A DNA stretch of 64,000 nucleotides from Vanessa cardui (taxonomy: Eukaryota; Arthropoda; Insecta; Lepidoptera; Nymphalidae): NCBI RefSeq assembly GCF_905220365.1, contig NC_061153.1, positions 9,630,001 through 9,694,000 on the forward strand, read 5' to 3'. This document shows, one piece after another, positions 27,951-39,223 of the stretch. The notes below the pieces were generated by a model. That model worked only from the letters and a program-made list of their open reading frames with translations, ran no database searches and was not told the origin of the DNA. Each line of letters opens with the position of its first letter. Within the stretch, counting starts at the first letter, position 1. The position numbers and the translations under genes were made by a program.

Positions 27951-28738
27951 TTTGGAACACATTCCAAACTATTACTTTTTAATGTTTTATTGCACTGCTC
28001 AATAGAAGCAGTGGTCTGGTCAACCAAGAAATTAGTTGGTTTTGTAAAAATATAATAATATAGCAGATTTGCTATTTGTCTCTTATATAATTTTGATAGA
28101 TTGTATATCATAGTCAAAATACATGATTTGAATTTCGATATATTATTTATGTCAATTAAATTAATTTTACAATTATTGTTTTAAATTTTTACATAATTAG
28201 TATGACACATTATATTTTGTATTATAGTGAAATATTTAATTTATGTCTAATAGTATTTTCCTGTGGCAATTGATTTATATAAGGAAATGTAAAAAATATC
28301 ACTTTTGTAACATTTAAATTAAGTAATTCAGTAAAATATCTCTCTAGATTCTTTTTATTTACATTTCCCCTTCTCCCAATTAATATGCACCTGGCATGCA
28401 ATAATTAGTAACTAATTGTCCTTTACATAAATTATTTAGTAAAACGCACATATTTCTTCCTATTTCATCACAGTATATTTTAGTATAGCTCCTGGAAGAA
28501 ATATAAGGTGTTTTGTGGGGAATGGGGCTGACATCAGTTACAGCAGGCATAGCCGGGGACATAATATCAATATTTAGTCCTGAACAATCCCGTGGAGGCA
28601 ATTGATAATCATAAACACAGTACTTTGACAGTGAGTCAAAGCGTTCTGAGTTGTATCTGCTTATCTCCAGGAGATCGTTCATGGCAGCAATATGGCCTGA
28701 GATCTCCTTTTGAGCTGTTTCATATTTTATACTTTCTC
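27951..28738 (-). pseudogene. LINE-C ORF1, decayed
   Basis: 28682-28380 and its extension to about 28738 match the second coil of LINE-A ORF1 (his-ile-ala-ala-met-asn-asp-leu-leu-glu; phe-asp-ser-leu-ser-lys). Further blocks like val-ile-phe-phe-thr-phe-pro-tyr and leu-asn-ile-ser-leu-tyr-asn near 28250-28320 match its esterase-like domain. Many stops. The upstream part is cut by a short LINE-D-family 3' end. Confidence 0.65.
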
Positions 28739-28740
28739 CT

Positions 28741-28863
28741 TATTGGGTTGTCTGGGAGAAATGGCTACTTAGCCATTAGACCGCCCGTTGTACTCTACAA
28801 TATTATCAATTTTTTTTGTAACATATTTTAATGTGTATCATGTACAATAAAGTATAAATAAAT
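28741..28863 (+). mobile_element. LINE-D-family 3' end, heavily 5'-truncated
   Basis: About 120 bp match the 3' UTR of LINE-D (31171-31290): 'gttgtctgggagaaat', the small hairpin ATGGCTACTTAGCCAT at 28761-28776, 'agaccgcc', then 'gtacaataaagta' and a taaa-type tail. Only the RT-recognised end was copied. Confidence 0.8.
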
Positions 28864-29239
28864 AACTTTACTAACTGTTTACTTTAATACTTATGTGCAT
28901 ATACGCCACAGTTGTTATTCGAATTGATAAGAATGCCTTTTGTTTGTTGCTTTGCAATAATATTGTTTTATTTTACACTACCGGCACTTAATCACTGTCT
29001 GTTATTGTTTATATGTTTTATTGCACTAGTTACGTTAGCTACAGTCGAAAGGTCGAAAAAAACCAAAAACTACTTTAAACTTATTTAATTAAAAGAAATT
29101 ACAATAAAACTTATTTCCTAATTAACATGTCTAACCTATTCGATGTAAGTAATTAGAATGAATAATTAAAATTATATTAATAAAAATTATATATATATAT
29201 ATATATATTAAAATTATATTAATTAAATATTAAAATTAA
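28864..29239. other. AT-rich stretch, no gene seen
   Basis: About 375 bp without a supportable frame. Contains an (AT)n run at 29189-29209 bracketed by two copies of an attaaaattatatta block. Confidence 0.5.
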
Positions 29240-29261
29240 TCACTTTTCTGCTGCTAACGTA

Positions 29262-30892
29262 ATGGATAGCGCTGATAAAAAATCTACGCTTGATACTCTT
29301 TCTTTAATGTCAACTCCAAATTATCCACCGTTTACATTAAATCAATTTACTGAATGTGATGTTAAAAAGAACATATTGTCTATCACGTCCAATGCTGTCG
29401 GCACCGATAGTATTAGCCGTAGTATGATATTACCTATCATTGACATCATTATCCCTGTTTTAACTCATATCCTAAACCATTCCGTTAATACCTGCGAATT
29501 CCCTGATGCATGGAAAAATGCTCAAATTATTCCATTACCAAAAAAGGCTAACCCCAGCACTTGTTCCGACTTTCGCCCAATCTCCATTCTACCTTTCCTT
29601 TCAAAAGTTCTAGAGAAGCTAGTCCATCACCAGCTTAGTCTATTCCTTAATCAATTCCATATCCTAAATCCCTTACAATCCGGTTTCCGTCCTGGTCATA
29701 GTACGGTTACTGCGTTGGTGAAAGTTACCGACGACATTCGATGGGGAATGGACAATAAGCACCTAACAGTTATGACTTTACTGGACTTTAGCAATGCTTT
29801 TAACACTGTCGACTATGATATACTGTTAGGTCGGCTACGTTCTGTTAACATATCTCCGTCAGTAATTGATTGGTTTCGCAATTACCTACGAGGGCGCCGG
29901 CAACGTGTCCGTATTGATAAGACTGTCTCGTCTTGGAGTGTTGTAAAATCCGGCGTACCTCAAGGCGGCGTCTTGTCTCCGTTACTCTTTTCACTATTTA
30001 TTAATTATATAACATCTAAAATCACTTCTCTCTTTCACATACAGACGATATACAGATTTATCGCCATTCCACCCTAGAGAACCTACCTCTTGCTATTTCT
30101 GCCATTAATAATGACTTGGAAGAGATCTGCCATTGGAGTAAGTCTCATGGTCTCATGGTGAACCCCTCTAAGTTTCAGGCCATTATTATTGGCAGCCAGA
30201 GTTTGGTTTCGAGAGTGGTTTGGTCTGATTTACCTAAAATAAAATTAAATAATGCCGTAATACCTTATAGTCCAACTGTTAAAAATCTAGGTATACATTT
30301 AGATAATACTCTATCGTGGAACTGCCATATTAAAGAACTAAGTCGGAAAACTATTGGCTCCGTTAAATCTCTACAGCGTCTGCGTTATTTCCTTCCTATT
30401 CCAACCAAAATTATGTTAGCACAATCTTTACTCCTATCTATTCTCGATTACGCTGACGCAAGCTATCTTAATTTAACCGAGGACCAACTAAACAAACTTG
30501 AGCGACTCCAAAATATTGCTATACGTTTCATATTTGGCTTGCGCAAATATGACCATGTATCCAACTTTCGATCTAAACTCAAGTGGTTATCTATTCGCTT
30601 TCGCCGGAATCTGCATGTTCTCTCGCTTCTTTATTGCGTCTTGTTTAATGTTAATGCCCCGACTTATTTAAAGGAAAAATTTGAGTTCCTAGGACTACAT
30701 AATAAAGGGTTAAGATCGGCTGAAAATCTGACATTGAGGATACCTGTGCATAACACAAATTTTTTCAAAATGTCCTTTACCGTACAGGCTATCCAACTGT
30801 GGAATGCTTTACCTATTAACATTAAGCAAGCGCAAACGCTATTGTCTTTTAAGAGGTTGGTAAAAGAGCACTATCTGGCTATGGAAACTTAG
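29262..30892 (+). pseudogene. LINE-D RT, frameshifted
   Basis: Two open frames, 29262-30077 (271 codons) and 30116-30892 (258 codons), are consecutive parts of one RT when compared with LINE-E. The first holds fingers and palm up to phe-ile-asn, the second holds the region after the catalytic box and the C-terminal domain (tyr-ala-asp-ala-ser-tyr-leu-asn-leu; trp-asn-ala-leu-pro). The break falls on the catalytic Asp pair, so no activity is expected. Confidence 0.85.
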
Positions 30893-31187
30893 TCACTATA
30901 TGGTCTTGTATAGTTTTTATGTTTTATTTGTTAATTTTATTCTGTTTCCTTTTTTTTATTTACTGTGACTTATTTAAAATTTTGTGTTTACATAATTAAA
31001 TTTGAGACGACTTATATATTATTATATTCATTTATATTTATATGTGTAATTGTTCATTTATTTTATTAGTATATATATTTATGTATATATGTATGTATGT
31101 TTATTTATATATGTATTATTGTATATATAAGGCACCACCTACCTTTTCGCTGCACAATTTCCCCAAATCAAAGGTTGTCTGGCAGAA

Positions 31188-31203
31188 ATCGCTACTTAGC
31201 GAT
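31188..31203 (+). other. LINE-D 3'-UTR hairpin
   Basis: ATCGCTA-CT-TAGCGAT. The same position in other copies reads ATGGCTA-CT-TAGCCAT (28761), ATGGCT/AGCCAT (43578-43593) and ATCGCTTTAAAGCGAT (62222-62237). The third base pair switches C-G to G-C, a compensatory change. Confidence 0.65.
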
Positions 31204-31311
31204 AAGACCGCCTTTTTGTACATTTTAATTAATTTATTTTTTTTCTTCCATGTAAAGTTTATTGTTTGTGGTGTACAATAAAGTATATTCTATCTATCTA
31301 TCTATTATAAA

Positions 31312-31399
31312 ATCACATTTGCAATGTTACACTTAGTTTGGTTCTCACGACGAAGGAATCGCTGCATCATCAGTCCTCTTGATGTGTGTGTACGTAACT
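31312..31399 (-). repeat. ERV2 3' LTR, partial
   Basis: On the minus strand it begins AGTTACGTACAC directly after a purine tract (GAGGGTGGAGG, 31400-31410). Only 88 bp remain before LINE-D; the rest was not located. Confidence 0.65.
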
Positions 31400-31420
31400 C
31401 CTCCACCCTCAGATCAGCGA

Positions 31421-33130
31421 CTATTTTTGAACATTGAGATAAAATGTTGCTGGCATCTTCTTGATTGATTCTGACGTTCCAGCTTCATCTGATTGCTCAC
31501 TAACGTTATCTTTCGAAGTGGAGATTTTTATTTCACTAAGGTTCTTCTTTTTTGCAAACTTGTAGCGATAGCAAATCATTGCTATGATAAATGCTCCTGT
31601 ACTTGACATGAAGATGTATAAGGGAATTGTAATATGATAGAGAGTATCCAGTTGTGGTTTATCGAGTTGTAATGTTCCCTCTTGAATGATTTTATCTTGA
31701 GCACTGTGAAGCTCCTGTAGATTTATTGAGTTGAGGTTGAGATGAGTCTGAACATCTTGAGTGGTTGCACTGGATGTTATTTGCAATAGCTTCAGCGGCT
31801 GGCCTTTTATTTCATCGTTGTCACTCATGATGGTGAATTCTTCTGTTTTCATGTGGCAATTCACAGGGATGGTAATTAGGTAGCTGCCCTGGAGCGAAGT
31901 GAATTCTTCTCTATTGCAGACTAACTGTACTTTCGTAAGATGAGGAAAATAAAGTACATAATGTTGATCATCCAGCTCTTCCATTGCTTCTCTTGCTAGA
32001 GTTACGGTTGTTTAACGACAGTAGTCCTTTAGGACCTGATGAACAATGAGCTGTTGCACGCAGTCTGGTTCTGTACGGATGCGTTGATTTACTTCCTTTT
32101 CACAAAGATACCAGTTTTTGACCTTCGGACATTCTGTATCTATGTACATGAACGATTTCTCGTTAATTTCTATGAAGGGATATGGAGGTATAAGGGCAGT
32201 TTGGACTTTATTAGGTACAATGGATAGTTTATAGAGATCATAGATATCCGAAGAAACTATTGGAAATTTAAAAATTATTACTATTTGCTTCTCCGTATAA
32301 TAATATCCCGGTTCTATAATATTATAGTATTCCCTTAATTCTAAGTCTATAATTTGATTGTTATTATATAACTTTGTTAACTTATCTATCATTAATTTTA
32401 AAACATGTATATCTAACATGGAATGGTGAGTGCTAGAAACACGAATAAAAGCTAACATGTTTTCTATTCTAATTAATTCAGTCATCAGGTCTTCTACATT
32501 TTCTCCTATTATTACCAAAAGTTGAGCAAGTTTCGCATACTTAAGTAAACTATTTTCTTTATAGACATTTGGATTTAAAATAAGCTGTAAAGTATTGTTA
32601 ATTTTAATTTGATTTTCAACTAGTTCGTTAAGTACATCATTATGTTTCAGCATCCATTCCTTACTTAAACTAACATGATTATTAAACTCGGATACTATTC
32701 TATCTTGATTACTTTCTAATAATTTAATAGCATTATTATAATTTAATGCGTCTTGATAATCTAGGTTGCCTGTAATACTTTTAATTACGGTACCTAAGCT
32801 GTCTACAAGACCTCTTTTAACGCGATTTGGTTCCAAAGACCTTAATTGATCAGAGACTTTTTGAAGCTTTTCAGTAAGATAATTTATTTGGAGTTCGTAG
32901 AGTACGTACGTATAATTATTAAGAAGGTTTTGAAGATTACTTAATTGAGTCGTTAAAAGTTCTATTTTATTTTCTATATTGTCTAACTTAATATACTGTA
33001 GAAATGTATAGTGGTGGGTAGTAAGTCTTATCGGTCCAAGTATATACGGTAATAGTCCAGGTCCATCGTACAAGTTTTCAAGTTTTATCTCGCGAGAGTC
33101 CGTCATGTGAATGGTCAGCAGGAGTAGCAC
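31421..33130 (-). pseudogene. env: ERV2 Env, one in-frame nonsense codon
   Basis: The first frame (33130-32012, 372 codons) has a furin-type RVKR site at about 103-106 followed by a Gly-rich hydrophobic segment as in ERV1 Env, then helical ectodomain. It ends at a TAA (32012). The second part (31984-31421, 187 codons, same frame) carries the remainder with a membrane segment (about ile-pro-leu-tyr-ile-phe) and a charged tail. The break is a single in-frame stop. It would be an F-like fusion glycoprotein; as written only a soluble truncated product is possible. Confidence 0.83.
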
Positions 33131-33948
33131 TATCCTGTAACAAATTCGCTCCTTTAGGGACTCGTTTTAATCTAGATTTTGCTACAGGACCACGTTTTTT
33201 AGAGGTATAGATGTGGATAGGCAAGGCTAGAACTGTATCTTGTGTAAATCGTGATGCTGTTTTCGGCGGCTAGCAAGAGGATTCCTAATGAAGACCTGTT
33301 GTTAGGGTGCATACTCCACTTCTGGCTCTCGAGTCCTATTTCTATTTTCAATTAAGACTCTACGGTTCTCAAGAGAAGTGCTGTTTATAATGTTATACAC
33401 TTCTTTCATTCTTTCTTTATGATTTAATGAGTATTGTTGCAATAAGTGTTGAGTGAAATCTATGTCAACGCAGTCTCTCGGGTCAAAATGTCCGTTTAGT
33501 AAGTCAAAGGGTCTACATATAGTAAAGCTATGTATTGAACTATTATAAGCAATAATGGCATATGGCATGAGGTTGATTATGGGCTCATCTTTATGTTTTA
33601 ACTTCAGGATAGAAGGTGTTCTAATATTGTCGAATGAAACCGTTCAATGTTACCATTATCGTTAGGAGAGTGAGCTAAAATTTTATGATGATTGATTTTG
33701 TGTAATCGTGTAAATTCTGAAAATAATTGGTTAGTAAATTCTGTTCCGTTATCGGTAACTATAGATATAGGTACACCATGATGGGTACAAATCTTTAATA
33801 AAGCTTGTAAAATGCTTATGGCAGTTCCATCACGTAAATGGTACGCTTGACCATATTTGGTAAAAACATCTACGAAGGTTATATATTTTTCATTATGTAC
33901 ACTGAATAAGTCTATGTGCATAATTTCGAAAGGTTTACTAGCTGGGGG

Positions 33949-33959
33949 TACTACGTTGA
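33949..33959 (+). repeat. 11-bp target-site duplication, left copy
   Basis: TACTACGTTGA, exact repeat at 34103-34113. Confidence 0.9.
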
Positions 33960-34102
33960 CTTAAATTTTCGCGATTATTACACATTGAAATAAAACTAGT
34001 TATAACGGATTTTAATCGCGTATATTAATTATTTTGGACATCCCCATAATTGGGCAAATAATTAATATACATCAAAATCCGTTATAACTAGTTTTATTTA
34101 AA
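33960..34102 (-). mobile_element. Foldback element 3 (143 bp)
   Basis: Minus-strand copy of the family at 2589 and 4079: the same ACTAGTTATAACGG arms (about 45 bp, inverted) and the same one-sided tail, seen on the plus strand as CTTAAATTTTCGCG at its left edge. The centre has shrunk to about 22 bp (GGACATCCCC...). It interrupts ERV2 integrase with an exact 11-bp duplication. Confidence 0.9.
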
Positions 34103-34113
34103 TACTACGTTGA
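34103..34113 (+). repeat. 11-bp target-site duplication, right copy
   Basis: Exact repeat of 33949-33959. Confidence 0.9.
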
Positions 34114-34441
34114 ATTGAGGTCTGATTGGATTACTGTCATATTTAGCTTGTCCGCATATTGTGCATTCATTTATGAATTTTGAAATATGTTCCTTCATAT
34201 TCGGCCAATAGTATTTTCGAGATAGGGCAAGATAGCATTCATTTGCTCCGCGATGGTTTGTCTTTCCATTATGATAATGAGAAATTATTTCCTGTTGTCG
34301 TAAATATTCTTTTATATTTTCAATTTCAAATTTCGTCAAAACGAGGTTCATCGATGAACTTTTAAACTTTTCTTTAATTATAGAATACATTCCGAGAGGC
34401 GGATTTATAAGTATACCGGTTTTAATTTTAGGATTAACGAA

Positions 34442-35370
34442 TTATTTTATGGCTTTAACTACATCTTCTTCTAAGTTGGATTCTAATAATTGTATGGAAG
34501 TTCGCGTGTGGTTATCAAATGGTTTCGTCACTGTTGCTTTTCGTTTAACGTCATTAACTATTGTAAAACATATTTGCCAACTAAATCTGTTAAGAGGGTC
34601 GTCTGTAATGGGTATATTTAATATAGGATTTTCTTTATCAGAATGTACAGTATCGGTCGAGGAGTTTGAAGGTGGTGGTTCATGTTCAGGGAAATTTCGT
34701 ATTATTTCAGAAGGATTTACTATTAGAGATGCATTTTCAGATGGATTTTGTTCTAGAGGTACATTGTCATGGGGATCTCTTACAGCAGAGGATATAAAAT
34801 CGGAGGGGTTATCTAGTAAGGAATTCGGTTCATCAATTTCGTCTATTAAAGTCTTGGTTTCTCCAATATGTATTTCAATTCGTGAGAGTGCGTCAGCGTT
34901 ACTATTCATTTTTCCTTTTTTATATATCTCTGTAAAGTCATATTCACTTAGTTTTAGTCGCCATCGTGTGAGACGAGAATTTGGTTCTTTCAAATTCATC
35001 ATCCACAGTAGAGGTTTGTGGTCTGTCAGTATTTTGAATTTTCGTCCGAATAAATATGGTCTGAACTATTTGGTCGCCCAAACTATAGCGAGAAGCTCCT
35101 TCTCGATAGTGCTAAAATTAATTTCACTGTCATTCAATGTTCGGGATGCATAGCATACAGGTCTGTCAGCTTCTATTGGTCCTTGGGATAGTATGGCTCT
35201 AATGGCTAAGTTAAAAGCGTCAGTCGTCAAATTAAACTCTTTGGTAAAATCGGGGTATTGTAAAATAGGGTCGTTTGTTAACAAAGTTTTACATTTTTCA
35301 AAGCTATTAATATATTCAGTGTCAAAAGTAATCTTTTTACCTTTTTTCAAACATTGTGTTAGGGATTTAG
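34442..35370 (-). pseudogene. pol: ERV2 RNase H and linker
   Basis: 35350-35066 holds the first RNase H half (leu-thr-thr-asp-ala-phe; leu-ser-gln-gly-pro-ile; ser-thr-ile-glu-lys-glu-leu). An in-frame TAG at about 35064 separates the second half (35002-34442: leu-thr-arg-trp-arg-leu-lys-leu-ser-glu-tyr; asn-ala-asp-ala-leu-ser-arg) and a long Asp/Pro/Ser-rich linker. Confidence 0.8.
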
Positions 35371-35374
35371 TAAT

Positions 35375-38300
35375 AAAATCAAATCAATCAAATCAAAATA
35401 AACTTTATTCAAGTAGGCTTTTATAAGCACTTTTGAATCGTCATTTTACAATTAAGTGAAGCTACCACCGGTTCGGAAAGTAGATTCTACCGAGAAGAAC
35501 CGGCAAGAAACTCAGTAGTTACTCTTTTTTAACATTTAAAAAATACAACGTCATGTTAATTAAATACAATTATTTCAATTAATGTATCCTGCTTGGAAGT
35601 CAACAGGTATTAACTCCACGCTTTTTTATCATCTACAAAATCTTGTATCGAATAGTATGCTTTTTCTACCAATGTATTTTTAACAAACGATTTGAATTTA
35701 CTAAACGGCAAAGTTAAAAATTTCTGCGGAATTTTATTATAGAAACGGATACCTTGCCCCAAGAAGGATCCATTGACTTTGCGGAGTCGGAAACTTGGCG
35801 TTATAAGTTTATCCTTACTTCTAGTGCATATACAATGATTATCACTGATTTTATCAAAGTGATCAATGTTACTGTGAATATACATGATATTGTTGTAAAT
35901 ATATTGCGACGCAACAGTAAGTATTCCTACTCTGTTAAAAACATCCCGAAGAGAGTCTCTAGCTCTAAGATTATAAATAAACCGAATTGCTCTCTTTTGT
36001 AAAATAAAGACAGATTCAATATCTGCAGCGTTACCCCAAAGTAATATGCCATATGACATAATACTGTGAAAATAACCAAAATAAACTAAACGAGCGGTAT
36101 CAATATCAGTTAGTTGTCTAACTTTTCTAACCGCGTATGTTGCGGAGCTGAGTCTTCCTGTTAGGGATGATAAATGAGAAGTCCACTGAAGTCTGGAATC
36201 CAATTCTATTCCTAAAAACACCGTAGTATCAGCTACTTCAAGACGGTCACCATTTAAAGATATATTATAATTTTGCTTGCTAACATTAGGTAGGGTAAAA
36301 ACTACACATTTTGTTTTTTGAGCATTCAAAACTAAATTATTTACCGTAAACCAATTGTGTATCTGTGATAATGCACCGTTCACATCGTCATAGTCATTTT
36401 TTTTCCTGTCAACCTTAAAAATCAGCGAAGTATCGTCAGCAAACAACACTATATCACAAATACCCTTAACATAGAAAGGAAGATCATTTATATATACTAG
36501 GAATAGAAAGGGACCCAAAATTGAACCTTGTGGAACTCCCATTTTTAACGTAGATCCAGAAGACTTTATTCCATTAATGAAAACTTGCTGGATTCTTTGA
36601 CTTAAATATGAAGCGATGAGATCAAGAGCTTTACCTTTAACACCGTAATATTTGAGCTTATAAAGAAGCGTTTCGTGTTCTACACAATCGAATGCTTTAG
36701 ATAAATCACAGAATACTCCAATAGCGTTCTGTGATTTCTCCCAAGCATCGTAAATATGTTTGAGAAGCGCAATTCCCGCATCAGTTGTCGAGCGACCTCT
36801 TCTAAAACCGAATTGCTCACCATGAAAAATAGCATTTGTACCGAAATGGACGAGAAGTTGATTTAAAATAATTTTTTCGAAGATTTTACTTAAGGATGGG
36901 AGTATTGAAATAGGCCTGTAATTACCGGGATCGCTTCTGTTTCCAGTTTTAAAAAGTGGTAAAACTTTACTACATTTTAACAAGTTAGGAAATGAACCCG
37001 TGTCCAAACTCTTGTTAAAAATTACTGCTATATACGGAGCAATATCGTATATGATGTTATTAAAAAATTTTACCGAAATGCCCCATATGTCGTTAGTTTT
37101 TTTAATATTTACAGTTTTAAATACTTTTATGACATCTATTGCAGAAACCGTTTCAAATGAAAAATCAATAACGCATTTAGAAACACTATTATTTAATAAC
37201 CTAGCTGCATTTGATGTAGATGATTTTAAATGAAATGTTATTTTATGGGGTACTTTATCAAAAAATGATTCAAATAAATTAGCAACCTCTAATTCAGAAC
37301 TCGTGTATCTACTACCTGTGTTCAATTCTATTGGTATCATTTCCTTTTTGGGTTTTCCACTAACACTACTAATAACATCCCATGTGGCTTTAATTCTATT
37401 ATCAGAATTCAGGATTTTTTTCTTTAAATATAAGGACTTAGCAGAAATGCATACTGTTTTAAAAATTTTGGAATATTTAATGACGTATTCTAAAAAGGCT
37501 ACGCTTCGATTCCACCGCCTCATATCATATAAGTCGTATAATTTATTTCTACTTTTATAAATACCAACAGTAGCCCAGTCACTAAACTTTAATTTTGTGT
37601 TACTATAACATGATTTCATTTTAAATATATTGTTAAATTCTTTTAGTATTACTTCAAAAAATGAATTATAAAGCTCATTTGGATCCTGTGTCGTAAGATC
37701 TAGATTAGACAATTTATACGCCACAATATCTTTAAAACAATGTAATTTGTTAGCCGTTATTGGCCTGTATGTTATTTTTTTTAAATGATTTATTTCTTTG
37801 TGTTTTAATGAAAACTTCTGACCACAATGGTCAGAAGTTAAATTATTTATAATTGATACTTAATATATTTCACAGTCACAGAACACATTATCAATACACG
37901 TAGAAGTGCCGTCGGTTATTCGCGTCGGTTCATTAACTCTATGAGTTAAATTAAATGACATAAACAAGGCGACCAACCGAACACTTAACGTAGTTTCTTT
38001 AAGTAAGTCGACGTTAAAGTCCCCACATACAATTATATATTTATTAGTTTTACATAGCTTTTTAAGAATGTCCTCCATAGTGGTTTCAAACAAATAATAA
38101 TCTCCCGATGGGGGCCGGTACACGCAGACTATAATGTACTGTGGAAATTCCACGCAGGATAGTTCGATAGTACGTTCGATAGAGAGGGCCACAATATCTT
38201 TTCGAGATTTACAAACGATATCATTCCGTACTAATATTAATGAGCCACCACGAATAGCACTCCCTCTTACGAACGCACTTGACAATTTAAAGTTTGAAAT

Positions 38301-38649
38301 ATTAGATATGTCAAATTTTTTAACCCAATGTTCTGTGAAACAAAATACATGTATTTTATAACACTCCGAAAATAATTCTATTTCATGATCTTTGCCACCT
38401 ATGCCCTGTATATTTTGATGTATAATATTTAAGTAAGAGGGCGCAGATGTTGTCGTTTTATTTAGTTTAAACTATTAATTTGAGTATTTTTAATGTTGTC
38501 GGTGTTAATATAAATTAAATTATTATTTTTATTATACATATGATCCTTGGTAACATTACTTGTAAAATAATTTTTGATATTGTAGGCAATTAGGTTACCA
38601 ATTTGTCTTTTCGATTTCATTGGTAGGTACATAGTATCCTCTTTCCACT
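35375..38649 (-). mobile_element. LINE-B': CR1-like, 5'-truncated twin of LINE-B
   Basis: Flanked by TAAT on both sides (35371-35374 and 38650-38653). Matches LINE-B from its 3' end to about position 16820 with only about eight differences by eye in 3.27 kb. It begins in the last 60 codons of ORF1. ORF2 shares the ACG in place of ATG and has one extra nonsense change, GAA to TAA at about 37860. Inserted into ERV2 pol between RT and RNase H. Confidence 0.92.
35610..38456 (-). pseudogene. LINE-B' ORF2, one nonsense codon
   Basis: Same endonuclease and RT blocks as LINE-B ORF2. The frame is open 38456-37860 (endonuclease) and, after a single in-frame TAA that aligns with a Glu codon of LINE-B, from there to 35610. 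RT (cys-asp-leu-ser-lys-ala-phe-asp, gly-val-pro-gln-gly, phe-ala-asp-asp) is otherwise unbroken. Confidence 0.87.
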
Positions 38650-39223
38650 TAATTCGAGCAAAGTCGGGGATAAATTTCCGGTAGTAACCTAAGAGTCCTA
38701 AAAACTGTTTTATTTCCTTAGCTGTTTTTGGAATGGGATATTTCTTAATAGCTGCGATTTTATCGGGATTAGGCTTTATACCATCCTTACTTATGATATG
38801 ACCAAGGTAAGCTGTTTCGAGTTTGAGGAACTCTGATTTATTCATTTGAATTTTAAAATTCGATTCCCTGAGTCTTTGAAATACTTTTTCCAAATTAGTC
38901 ATATGTTCCTGTAATGACGTGCTAAAGATTATGATATCATCTAAGTATACGAGACATATTTCGTTTTGTAAAGCTCGTAAAACGTTATCCATAACGCGTT
39001 GGAAAGTAGAGGGGGCATTCTTTAGTCCCATGGGCATACGAAGAAACTCAAAATGTCCATGCTCTACATTAAAAGCTGTTTTCGAAATGTCTTGAGGGTC
39101 CATCTCTACCTGATAAAACCCACTTGCTAAGTCAAGATTAGTAAAATAATTACATTTACCTAATTTGTCAAGCACGTCATTGATATTTGGAATAGGGTAT
39201 TTGTCTTCTATAGTTTTTTTCAT
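38462..39223 (-). pseudogene. pol: ERV2 RT palm, reading into LINE-B' ORF1 tail
   Basis: A 253-codon frame: residues about 1-190 are ERV2 RT (leu-asp-leu-ala-ser-gly-phe, gly-leu-lys-asn-ala-pro, tyr-leu-asp-asp-ile, gly-tyr-tyr-arg-lys-phe). The last about 62 residues come from the LINE-B' ORF1 C terminus, because the LINE inserted in the same orientation and in frame. A chance fusion. Confidence 0.8.

Larger units (their letters stand above)
22353..28738 (-). mobile_element. LINE-C: CR1-like, rearranged
   Basis: Related to LINE-A/B but a different family. Minus-strand order: decayed ORF1 (28738 to about 27950), an unexplained about 700-bp stretch, endonuclease (27220-26435), then RT in two tandem copies of a 1893-bp unit, then the C-terminal part down to 22353. 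A SINE lies in the C-terminal RT-distal region. The 3' end is missing: the protein stops in mid-domain where ERV3 gag begins, which is odd for a LINE since target priming preserves 3' ends. Confidence 0.8.
29240..31311 (+). mobile_element. LINE-D: 5'-truncated Jockey-superclass LINE
   Basis: Starts in the linker before RT and runs to a 3' UTR with AATAAA and a (TATC)n tail at 31293-31309. Same family as LINE-E and LINE-F. RT blocks: asp-phe-arg-pro-ile-ser-ile-leu-pro, leu-leu-asp-phe-ser-asn-ala-phe, gly-val-pro-gln-gly-gly-val. A 4-base loss near 30043 destroys the tyr-ala-asp-asp box and shifts frame; the rest (30116-30892) is open to its natural end. It lies in the 3' LTR of ERV2. Confidence 0.87.
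33302..34390 (-). pseudogene. pol: ERV2 integrase, split by foldback element 3
   Basis: 34390-34094 encodes the His2Cys2 module (his-asn-gly-lys-thr-asn-his-arg-gly; cys-thr-ile-cys-gly). After the 143-bp insertion the core follows (33921-33604) with all three acidic blocks visible: ile-asp-leu-phe-ser, val-thr-asp-asn-gly-thr-glu-phe and asn-ile-glu-arg-phe-his. A frameshift near 33604 separates the C-terminal part (33568-33302). Confidence 0.83.

Noticed and set aside
34449..35153. 234-codon plus-strand frame as a gene
   Set aside because: It is the antisense shadow of the ERV2 RNase H and linker region.
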